Assembly: GCA_023487865.1 (NCBI GenBank)
Contig: JAMDBG010000198.1
Location: 3,770-8,953 of the forward strand
Direction: 5' to 3'
From: Deltaproteobacteria bacterium
Lineage (GTDB): Bacteria; Desulfobacterota; Syntrophia; Syntrophales; UBA5619
DNA length: 5,184 nucleotides
The position numbers and the translations under genes are program-made. Below the pieces are notes generated by a model. That model was given only the letters and a program-made list of their open reading frames with translations, did not search any database and was not told the origin of the DNA. Positions 1 through 5,184 of the stretch are shown one piece after another (positions within the stretch are counted from its first letter, which is position 1; each line of letters begins with the position of its first letter).

Positions 1-67
1 ATCGTCAAAATCATTAAATAACAATGGGCCACCTCATTGCGGATGAACACAGCATAAGGGAAGTGAC

Positions 68-72
68 GGAGG
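68..72 (+). promoter_or_regulatory. Shine-Dalgarno site that decides the REC-PilZ start
   Basis: GGAGG with 5-base spacing to the ATG at 78. The alternative ATG at 24 has no purine-rich site before it, so this motif supports the shorter 285-residue protein. Confidence 0.85.
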
Positions 73-77
73 TACAA

Positions 78-935
78 ATGAAACTTCAAACTATAGAAAA
101 AAATACGCCATTGAAACCGCCGCCGAAAAAGTATCTGGTTGTCGATGATGACGATAATTTTAGAACCATACTGCTGGAATTGTTTGCAGGGGAAGCTGAA
201 GTCCTGCAGGGCAGCAATGGAAAAGAAGCTCTCGCGCTGATGGAGACCAATTGCTTTGATGTCGTATTATGTGACGTTCACATGCCGATCATGGGCGGCA
301 TCGAATTTTGCAGAAAGGCAATGAGTGTCGATAAAGAATTCGTCAAGCATACGATCCTTTTAACGGGAGACCGCAGCGAAGAGATCCTGTCATTTTGCCG
401 GCAAAACGACATACGCCTGCTGTATAAGCCTCTTTCCATTTCCGCACTTGAGGCGTCGGTAAAGGTCTTATTGATGGAAAACAATGGCGGTCAACTGATG
501 AAGGCAAAGGCAATCAAGCCGTTCGCTTCGGACTGCGGACGTTCGCTCGGCACAAAAACCCTGTCACTTAATCCGGAAAGCCATAAGACACCGGCGCCGG
601 ATCTTCGCCGACTGGAACGGAAAATGGTCAACATCCCAGCCTTGATCCTGCAGGCCCAGCCACAGATCAGGGAGCTTTCGACAGGGACCCTCCTGGATTT
701 TTCCTCGCGGGGAATCAGGTTCTCTGTGCCGAAAGAGGCGAGACTGGGAATAAATACAGTTAGTCATATCGATGAGTTCAGTGTAATATTCACCGTTCCG
801 GACACACGGCAGCTGATCATCGTCAAATGCAGACCCAACAGGATCTCAGACTCCGAGCGGGAGGTGCAGGTCGACGCAGTCCCTGTGGTCACTGACGTGC
901 TCAACCATGTAAACTGGCAGCAGTATCTGCACTGA
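78..935 (+). CDS. Response regulator: receiver (REC) domain fused to a PilZ c-di-GMP-binding domain
   Basis: A 285-residue cytoplasmic protein. I chose the ATG at 78 over the in-frame ATG at 24 because a clear GGAGG (68-72) sits 5 bases before it, and the extra 18 residues have no domain character. The receiver domain spans about residues 17-134: acidic cluster D23-D26 after the first strand, phospho-acceptor D66 in DVVLCDVHMP, switch threonine T96 and conserved K117 in YKPL. A polar linker (about 135-174) leads to a PilZ domain with both c-di-GMP signatures, RxxxR (R177-R181) and DxSxxG (D207, S209, G212), followed by beta-strand-rich sequence to the C-terminus. From family knowledge it should take phosphate from a histidine kinase and bind c-di-GMP; no DNA-binding or enzymatic output is present. 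The kinase partner and the downstream target (motility, polysaccharide or other) cannot be told from this window. The next gene on the strand is 150 bases away. Confidence 0.93.
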   Translation: MKLQTIEKNTPLKPPPKKYLVVDDDDNFRTILLELFAGEAEVLQGSNGKEALALMETNCFDVVLCDVHMPIMGGIEFCRKAMSVDKEFVKHTILLTGDRSEEILSFCRQNDIRLLYKPLSISALEASVKVLLMENNGGQLMKAKAIKPFASDCGRSLGTKTLSLNPESHKTPAPDLRRLERKMVNIPALILQAQPQIRELSTGTLLDFSSRGIRFSVPKEARLGINTVSHIDEFSVIFTVPDTRQLIIVKCRPNRISDSEREVQVDAVPVVTDVLNHVNWQQYLH

Positions 936-1084
936 TTCATCCTTGCTTCAAGGCACTATGTTTGGCTGGTTTAATAGCGGCGGCTCACACGATACAGGCA
1001 GGTATTTCCGTCGGCGGCCGGTTTTGTATTTGCCGTCCCCGTGAATATGGACAGACCTCGAACCGAAAGGAGAATAGAATACCA
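936..1084. other. Intergenic region between REC-PilZ and the lipoprotein
   Basis: About 149 bases. A small stem (CCTTG/CAAGG, 941-953) follows the REC-PilZ stop, but no T-run follows, so it is not a convincing terminator. A weak promoter-like pair exists (TTCAAG at 947-952, TTTAAT at 970-975, 17-base spacing), with only three of six matches at -35. A 28-codon open frame starts at 958. The reading frame of the lipoprotein extends upstream to a possible start near 962, but that N-terminal extension has no ribosome site and would bury the signal peptide. Confidence 0.4.
1066..1072 (+). promoter_or_regulatory. Shine-Dalgarno site of the small lipoprotein
   Basis: AAAGGAG lies 12 bases before the ATG at 1085. 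The spacing is a little long, but the motif is strong and the start yields a perfect lipoprotein signal peptide, so it fixes the start against the upstream in-frame alternative. Confidence 0.75.
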
Positions 1085-1279
1085 ATGAAGAAATTAACTC
1101 AAAGTGTCATCACAGTATTGATGATGATCGTCCTGATGATTGGGCTATCCGCTTGCAAGAAAGAGGGCCCCGTCGAGAAAGCCGGTAAGAAAATCGATCA
1201 AACGATAGAAAAAGCCGGCGAGCAGATCGAAAAGGCCGGCGAGAAAGTACAGGACGCCGTAAAAGACACAAAAAAATAA
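1085..1279 (+). CDS. Small lipoprotein with a charged EKAG-repeat helical tail
   Basis: A 64-residue predicted lipoprotein. The signal peptide has K2-K3, a long hydrophobic stretch rich in Met, Leu, Ile and Val (about 8-20), and a lipobox LSAC with the lipidated cysteine at C24. The mature part, only 41 residues, is almost entirely charged or polar. It carries EKAG three times (31-34, 42-45, 49-52; spacings 11 and 7), the pattern of an amphipathic helix or coiled coil, and ends in lysines. It would sit on the inner or outer membrane facing the periplasm; the +2 residue is Lys, not the Asp that favours inner-membrane retention in enterobacteria. I do not recognise a named family and assign no function; similar short Lys/Glu-rich lipoproteins are usually annotated as hypothetical. 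It lies alone, on the same strand as the REC-PilZ gene and convergent with copA. Confidence 0.82.
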   Translation: MKKLTQSVITVLMMIVLMIGLSACKKEGPVEKAGKKIDQTIEKAGEQIEKAGEKVQDAVKDTKK

Positions 1280-1410
1280 GAGCCTTGGGGGCAATTGCGC
1301 AGATTGGTGCTCGATCTACTTAGGAGCGACGATGCAGCTCCAGAGGTTGCTTACTTCGGGCACTGATCACATCCTTTGATTATAAAAGTACGCGTCAACC
1401 GGATGAACCT
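1280..1410. other. Convergent intergenic region between the lipoprotein gene and copA
   Basis: 131 bases where two convergent transcripts should end. The only fair stem is GGAGC/GCTCC (1323-1327 with 1337-1341, 9-base loop). It competes with an overlapping GCTC/GAGC pairing (1309-1312 with 1324-1327), and no T-run follows on either strand. No rho-independent terminator can be called. The lipoprotein frame stays open for 28 more codons after its TAA (to the TGA at 1364-1366), but nothing supports its use. Confidence 0.4.
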
Positions 1411-3651
1411 TTATCCCCCGCGGAGGCGCCGCCAGGTGCGGCGCAGCCGCAGGGAGTTGCTCACGACCGAGACGGAGCTCAGCGCCATTGCCGCGGCGGC
1501 GAATTCCGGGTTGAGGAGGATCCCCCAGAAGGGGTAGAGGACGCCCGCCGCGATAGGGATCCCGATGACGTTGTAAATGAACGCCCAGAAGAGGTTCTGG
1601 CGGATCGTCCGCATCGTCGCAAAGGAGAGGCGGATCGCCTGGGGGACTCCCAGGAGGTCCTCCTTCATCAGCGTGATGTCGGAGGCCTCGATCGCCACAT
1701 CCGTCCCCGCCCCGATGGCGATTCCGATGTCGGCGGCCGCAAGCGCCGGGGCGTCGTTGATCCCGTCCCCGACCATCGCCACGACTTCGCCGCCCGCACG
1801 GAGGCGCCGGATCTCCTCGGCCTTGTCGCCCGGCAGGACCTCCGCCAGGACCCGGTCGATGCCGAGCGCATCGCCCATCGCCCGGGCCGTGGCCGTGTTG
1901 TCCCCCGTGATCATGGCGACCCTGAGCCCCATCCCCTGCAGGGCGGAAACCGCTTCCCTTGCCGAGGCCTTGGGAAGATCGGAGAATCCCATGAGACCCA
2001 CGACCTGCCCGGCCTCCGCCACGAAAACAATCGTCTTCCCTCCGGCGGAGAGCCGCTTTGCATCCCCCTCCAAACCGTTGAGCGCCGCACCCTCCCCTTC
2101 CATGAAGCGCCGGCTGCCGAGGAGGCAGGCCTTCCCGTTCCGGACGGCCTTTGCGCCGAGACCGGAGACGGCCGCAAACCCCTCCACCGGCTCCGCCGCA
2201 AGTCCCTCCTTTTCTCCCTTCGCAAGGACGGCCCGGGCAAGGGGGTGCTCGGAAACGGCCTCCAGGGCGAGGGCAATCCGGAGGACCTCTTCCGGCGTAT
2301 GGCCCGCCGCGGGGATGATGTCCGTGACTTCCGGCTCGCCCCGCGTCAGGGTGCCGGTCTTGTCGAAGACGACCGTCGTCAGCCGGTAGGCGTTCTCCAG
2401 GCTCTCCCCTCCCTTGATCAGGATGCCGCTTTCCGCACCGAGGCCCGTCCCCACCATCACCGCCGTGGGGGTGGCCAGTCCCAGGGCGCAGGGGCAGGCA
2501 ATGACGAGAACGGAAACAAAATTGAGCAGGGCGCGGCTGAAGACGGGATCCGGAACAAGAAAAGTCCAGACGGCAAAGGTAACCAGGCCGATCACGAAAA
2601 CGGCGGGGACAAAGACGGAGGCCACCTTGTCGGCCAGGCGCTGGATGGGGGCCTTGGAGCCCTGCGCCTCCTCGACGAGGTGGATGATCCGGGCGAGGGC
2701 CGTCTCGGCGCCGATCCGCGTCGCCTTAAACGTGAAGCTTCCCGTCCGGTTCATCGTCGCGGCGAAGACCTCCGCACCCGCCTCCTTGTCCACCGGCATG
2801 CTCTCCCCGGTCAGCATCGACTCGTCGATGGTCGAATGTCCCGAAACGACGATCCCGTCCGTGGGGATCTTCTCGCCGGGACGGACGACGATCAGGTCGC
2901 CCTTGAGGACGCCTTCGATGGGGATATCGCTCTCTACACCGTTCCGGACGACGCGGGCGGTCTTGGGTTTCAGCCCCATCAGGCGCTGGATCGCCTGCGA
3001 CGTCCTGCCCTTGGCCTTCGCCTCGAGGAGCCGGCCGAGGATGATCAGGGTCACGATAAAGGCCGCCCCGTCATAGTAGACGTGCGGCATGATCTCCGCC
3101 CCGCTGAAGAGCCGCGGGAAGAATGTCGCCAGCGCTGAATAGAACCAGGCGGCAAAAGCGCCCACGGCAACCAGGGTATTCATGTCGGTGGTCTTCTGAC
3201 GGGCCGCCTTGATGGCGCCGATGAAAAACCGGCTCCCCACCCAGAAGACGACCGGCGTCGTCAGAACAAACATGGCAATGAGCAGGGGCAGCCGGGGGAT
3301 CCAATGGAGGAAGGGAAACCAGTGCTGCATCGACCCCACGAAGATGATCATGCTGAGAATGATCCCGATCGTAAAGCGGATCCTGAGGTCCTTCTCCTCC
3401 CGTTCGCGTGACGCCGCAATCGGGTCCTCCCTGACATCATCGGGAATCCCCAGATACTCATACCCCTGGTCCGTGATGACCTGCCGGAGCGCCTCCACCC
3501 CGGCCCATTCCGCCAGGTGGTCGATCGTCGCCCTTGCCGTCGCCAGATTGACGGAGACATCCATCACCCCGGGGATTTCCCTGATCGCCATCTCCACACG
3601 GCGGACGCAGGCGGCGCATGTCATTCCCCCGATGGAAACCGTCGTTTTCAT
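1411..3651 (-). CDS. copA: Copper-exporting P1B-1-type ATPase CopA
   Basis: A complete inner-membrane Cu(I) pump of 746 residues with the ATG at 3651 as start. One N-terminal heavy-metal domain carries GMTCAAC (C12, C15). Eight membrane segments are visible, at about 91-108, 119-139, 158-178, 190-208, 345-365, 374-398, 686-706 and 709-732. The actuator loop has TGES (281-284). The metal-site motif CPC is C386-P387-C388. The phosphorylation site is D430 in DKTGT; the nucleotide domain has SEHP (H469-P470), TGDN (582-585) and GDGIND (628-633). Segment 7 has Y693-N694 and segment 8 has M722 and S725-S726 (MxxSS), which with CPC is the established Cu(I) signature rather than the Zn/Cd/Pb one. ATP hydrolysis drives Cu(I) from cytoplasm to periplasm. 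It lies 7 bases behind the CopZ-like gene, so the two should share a transcript. All key residues are present. A TTG start 8 codons upstream (3675) would overlap copZ. The coding sequence looks more GC-rich than the REC-PilZ gene. Confidence 0.97.
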   Translation of the reverse strand: MKTTVSIGGMTCAACVRRVEMAIREIPGVMDVSVNLATARATIDHLAEWAGVEALRQVITDQGYEYLGIPDDVREDPIAASREREEKDLRIRFTIGIILSMIIFVGSMQHWFPFLHWIPRLPLLIAMFVLTTPVVFWVGSRFFIGAIKAARQKTTDMNTLVAVGAFAAWFYSALATFFPRLFSGAEIMPHVYYDGAAFIVTLIILGRLLEAKAKGRTSQAIQRLMGLKPKTARVVRNGVESDIPIEGVLKGDLIVVRPGEKIPTDGIVVSGHSTIDESMLTGESMPVDKEAGAEVFAATMNRTGSFTFKATRIGAETALARIIHLVEEAQGSKAPIQRLADKVASVFVPAVFVIGLVTFAVWTFLVPDPVFSRALLNFVSVLVIACPCALGLATPTAVMVGTGLGAESGILIKGGESLENAYRLTTVVFDKTGTLTRGEPEVTDIIPAAGHTPEEVLRIALALEAVSEHPLARAVLAKGEKEGLAAEPVEGFAAVSGLGAKAVRNGKACLLGSRRFMEGEGAALNGLEGDAKRLSAGGKTIVFVAEAGQVVGLMGFSDLPKASAREAVSALQGMGLRVAMITGDNTATARAMGDALGIDRVLAEVLPGDKAEEIRRLRAGGEVVAMVGDGINDAPALAAADIGIAIGAGTDVAIEASDITLMKEDLLGVPQAIRLSFATMRTIRQNLFWAFIYNVIGIPIAAGVLYPFWGILLNPEFAAAAMALSSVSVVSNSLRLRRTWRRLRGG

Positions 3652-3658
3652 TGCCTTT

Positions 3659-3859
3659 TCAATTGACAACTTCAAACCCCGCTTTCTTTATCCTCTCACT
3701 GATCTGCCGGCGGTCGACCGGCTTCAGCTCGGTGAAGGTCGCCTCGCCTTTTTGCAGGTCCACACGGACATCCTTGATGTTTTCTATAGCGCCGAGCGCC
3801 TTGGTAACAGCCATGACACAGTGCTGGCAGGACATGCCCTTGATCTTGATCGTCGTCAT
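3659..3859 (-). CDS. copZ: CopZ-like copper metallochaperone (single HMA domain)
   Basis: A 66-residue single-domain heavy-metal-associated protein. The metal loop is GMSCQHC (G8-C14), with Cu(I) ligands C11 and C14; MSCQHC is the same loop I recall from Bacillus subtilis CopZ. The rest fits the ferredoxin-like HMA fold in length and pattern, ending in GFEV, typical of the last strand. There is no signal peptide, so it acts in the cytoplasm, binding Cu(I) and passing it to the N-terminal domain or membrane site of CopA, encoded immediately downstream. A good ribosome site (AAAGGAG, complement of 3866-3872) is spaced 6 bases from the ATG. It is the first gene of the two-gene unit. A mercury-type HMA carrier is the main alternative; the CopA neighbour and the CQHC loop favour copper. 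Confidence 0.92.
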   Translation of the reverse strand: MTTIKIKGMSCQHCVMAVTKALGAIENIKDVRVDLQKGEATFTELKPVDRRQISERIKKAGFEVVN

Positions 3860-3865
3860 TTCTAT

Positions 3866-3872
3866 CTCCTTT
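3866..3872 (-). promoter_or_regulatory. Shine-Dalgarno site of copZ
   Basis: Read on the minus strand this is AAAGGAG, 6 bases before the copZ ATG. It is the strongest ribosome site of the copper operon and probably also feeds copA by coupling, since the copA ATG has only AAAAGG at a tight 2-base spacing. Confidence 0.85.
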
Positions 3873-4024
3873 CATCTGTAAAGATCTCTGTTGCATAAAG
3901 GATCGGAGTGTATTGCCTATCACATCTTGCGATCGGGGGGCAACGAAATTCCGGGAGCCATCCGCAGACAGTAAAAGAGTGAGGTAAAGCCCAATTTTTA
4001 CAATATGATCCGTGAACAGCGGCC

Positions 4025-4034
4025 CGATTAATCG
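4025..4034. repeat. 10-base perfect palindrome next to the -35 box
   Basis: CGATTAATCG reads the same on both strands and ends one base upstream of TTGACA. Its position would suit an operator. Being so short, it could also be chance. Confidence 0.35.
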
Positions 4035-4035
4035 C

Positions 4036-4064
4036 TTGACAGGGGCGGAGCAACCGGTTATCCT
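4036..4064 (+). promoter_or_regulatory. Predicted sigma-70-type promoter of the CHASE sensor gene
   Basis: A perfect -35 hexamer TTGACA (4036-4041), an ideal 17-base spacer and a -10 of TATCCT (4059-4064, four of six matches). Transcription would start near 4071, giving a leader of about 105 bases. A 10-base palindrome CGATTAATCG (4025-4034) ends one base before the -35. AACCGGTT (4052-4059) straddles the spacer and the first base of the -10, and a second ACCGGT (4067-4072) covers the expected start. This arrangement would suit repressor or activator binding, but no regulator is identified. Confidence 0.55.
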
Positions 4065-4176
4065 GCACCGGTAGTCGGCAGGTTTCGGGGCTGAAAAGAC
4101 GATCGAGTGACTGTCTGCGGCCACCGGTATCCATCCCACGGCAGAGTGAAGGTTGTTTGTCGCCATAACGAGGGCT

Positions 4177-5184
4177 ATGATCCAGTTTACTCTGAAAAAC
4201 AAGCCGCGCAGAAGGTCGCTCCTCATTGCCCTGCTTATCCTGGCCGTTCTGCTCCCTTTTTGGTGGCAGCTCGGCAACTGGTACGGGGAGCGCCTCCTTG
4301 CCGAAAGGCGCACCCGGATCACGGGCCTGCTTGCCGTCCATGCCAATTTCCTCAATACGGCCATCCGTCAGCGCCTCGCCCTCCTCAATGGACTCAAGGC
4401 CTTCGCGGATGCGCACGTCGCCTCCCATATGGGAATCGAGTCGGCGGAATTCGCGGCCTTCGCCTCAGTGCTCTGCATCGGGACAACCGGTATCCGCAAT
4501 GTCGCCGTCTCTCCCGGCGGGATCACGCAATTCGTCTATCCGGCGGAGGGCAATGAAAACCTCGTCGGCCATGATCTGGTCAACGACCGCCGCGCAGCGG
4601 TCCGCGCCGATGTTCAGCGCGCCATCCGATCGCAACGGGTTATCCTGAGCGGTCCCTATGCGATTCGCCATAAGGGGCTGGAACTGGTGGCAAGACAGGC
4701 CGTCTATAAGGGGGATACCTTCTGGGGTCTCGTCTCCCTTTCCTGCGATATTGCACCGGTATTGGCCGATGTCGCACCCGATCCCCATTCCGTCGGCATC
4801 GAACTGACCATCCAGGACCGCACCAATCATCTCCTCTATGGGAAAAAATCCGTTCTGGAGGGAAATCCCGTTTTGGGAAAAGTCGATCTCCCCGACGGCT
4901 CCTGGAAACTGGCGGCCGCACCCCTGGGAGGATGGAATGCCGCCGTTTCGGAATCTCTCCTCCAGTTCCGAGGGGTTACGCTCGCTATCCTCCTGCTGCT
5001 GACCGCCCTTCTTTACCTCCTGATGAGTTACAGCGCGCGACTGAAACTGGCCGTCCGGCAGCGGACCGATGACCTTCAGCGGTCGCTCACGAACCATCGC
5101 GAGGATGAGGAGAATCTGAACCGGACACTGGTAAACCTCCGGCGGGCGATGAGAGGAACGCTGGAAGCGCTGACCCTGGCCGTG
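4177..5184 (+). CDS. Membrane sensor with periplasmic CHASE domain, 3' end outside window (likely HD-GYP or other signalling output)
   Basis: The first 336 residues of a longer protein; the frame is open to the last base. The ATG at 4177 is the best start: an in-frame stop lies at 4147-4149, and GAGGG (4170-4174) precedes it at a tight 2-base spacing. Basic residues (K7-R13) lead into TM1 (about 14-31), then a periplasmic region of about 230 residues. Its core matches the CHASE ligand-binding family: GIRNVAVSPGG (105-115), YPAEGNENLVGHDL (121-134), SGP (158-160), LVARQAVY (170-177) and FWGLVSLSCDI (182-192). TM2 is about 266-284. A cytoplasmic helical segment (about 288-330) follows, ending in LRRAMRGTLEALTLAV (321-336). 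CHASE proteins sense small extracellular ligands and signal through kinase, GGDEF/EAL or HD-GYP domains. The final residues resemble, from memory, the lead-in to HD-GYP c-di-GMP phosphodiesterases, so that is my favoured output; a histidine kinase remains possible. It is divergent from the copper operon and has its own promoter. Confidence 0.87.
   Translation, partial: MIQFTLKNKPRRRSLLIALLILAVLLPFWWQLGNWYGERLLAERRTRITGLLAVHANFLNTAIRQRLALLNGLKAFADAHVASHMGIESAEFAAFASVLCIGTTGIRNVAVSPGGITQFVYPAEGNENLVGHDLVNDRRAAVRADVQRAIRSQRVILSGPYAIRHKGLELVARQAVYKGDTFWGLVSLSCDIAPVLADVAPDPHSVGIELTIQDRTNHLLYGKKSVLEGNPVLGKVDLPDGSWKLAAAPLGGWNAAVSESLLQFRGVTLAILLLLTALLYLLMSYSARLKLAVRQRTDDLQRSLTNHREDEENLNRTLVNLRRAMRGTLEALTLAV

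Larger units (their letters stand above)
3860..4176. other. Divergent intergenic region between copZ and the CHASE sensor gene
   Basis: 317 bases without a supported gene. It holds the copZ ribosome site at the left and the sensor promoter at the right. The part next to copZ has an AT-rich patch (about 3991-4010) and two GATCGG copies exactly 30 bases apart (3901 and 3931). I could not place a convincing copZ promoter: no minus-strand pair of -35 and -10 hexamers with normal spacing stands out, and no CueR or CsoR box is recognisable. The open frames that cross here on the minus strand overlap copZ or the sensor gene out of frame and have no ribosome sites. Confidence 0.6.

Noticed and set aside
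1..21. Possible last codons of an upstream gene (IVKIIK then TAA)
   Set aside because: Only six codons are visible and another frame is equally open, so it cannot be supported as a gene end.
1323..1341. Stem GGAGC/GCTCC as a terminator for the lipoprotein or copA
   Set aside because: The stem is only five pairs with a nine-base loop, and no T-run follows on either strand.
1280..1366. In-frame 28-codon extension after the lipoprotein stop, as stop-codon readthrough
   Set aside because: No recoding signal, a normal TAA stop, and a frame of this length is easily chance.
1577..2389. Plus-strand open frame of 270 codons, and another at 2414-3076, opposite copA
   Set aside because: Low-complexity Ser/Arg/Pro/Ala translations typical of the complement of GC-rich coding sequence; no domain seen.
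2245..3138. Long plus-strand open frame (297 codons) antisense to copA
   Set aside because: copA on the other strand has every P-type ATPase motif. Long antisense frames are expected opposite a GC-rich gene, and this translation has no recognisable domain or ribosome site.
3901..3940. GATCGG copies 30 bases apart as an operator pair
   Set aside because: A six-base repeat with no palindromic extension and no known regulator match; too weak to call.
3696..4428. Overlapping minus-strand frames of 222 and 188 codons spanning the copZ leader and the sensor 5' end
   Set aside because: They run out of frame through copZ or antisense through the sensor gene, show no domain and cover the intergenic promoter region.
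4465..5097. Minus-strand frame of 210 codons, and a second at 4640-4921, inside the CHASE gene
   Set aside because: The plus-strand frame encodes a clear TM-CHASE-TM protein across the same bases; the minus frames are shadows.

Overview
The window reads as chromosomal DNA from a Gram-negative bacterium. The evidence is a lipobox lipoprotein, a two-membrane-segment sensor with a periplasmic CHASE domain, and a single-chain REC-PilZ protein. The mix of c-di-GMP-type signalling and a CopZ/CopA pair would suit a deltaproteobacterium (Desulfobacterota, for example a Syntrophus-like lineage). That placement is inference from gene style only; no marker gene is present.

Layout from left to right. 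A response regulator with an N-terminal receiver and a C-terminal PilZ domain (+, 78-935) is followed by a short lipoprotein with a charged, helical, EKAG-repeat tail (+, 1085-1279). Facing them is a two-gene copper operon on the minus strand: a CopZ-like HMA metallochaperone (3859-3659), then a complete CopA-type P1B-1 ATPase (3651-1411). Divergent from that operon, across about 317 bases, is a membrane sensor (+, from 4177) that runs off the right edge. Its visible part is TM - CHASE - TM - coiled linker, and its output domain lies outside the window.

The copper pair is the clearest functional unit. CopZ would bind Cu(I) in the cytoplasm and hand it to CopA for export. The copA start lies 7 bases after the copZ stop, so translational coupling is likely. 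No copper-responsive regulator gene is present and no convincing copper operator is visible.

The two signalling genes at the ends could both belong to cyclic-di-GMP signalling. The PilZ protein would be a c-di-GMP receptor. The last visible residues of the CHASE protein resemble the lead-in to HD-GYP phosphodiesterase domains. The sensor has the best promoter in the window (TTGACA, 17 bases, TATCCT), with short palindromes around it.

I see no mobile element, CRISPR array, tRNA or rRNA, and no clearly novel system. The points most worth following are the unseen output domain of the sensor, the palindromes around its promoter, and the function of the small repeat lipoprotein.
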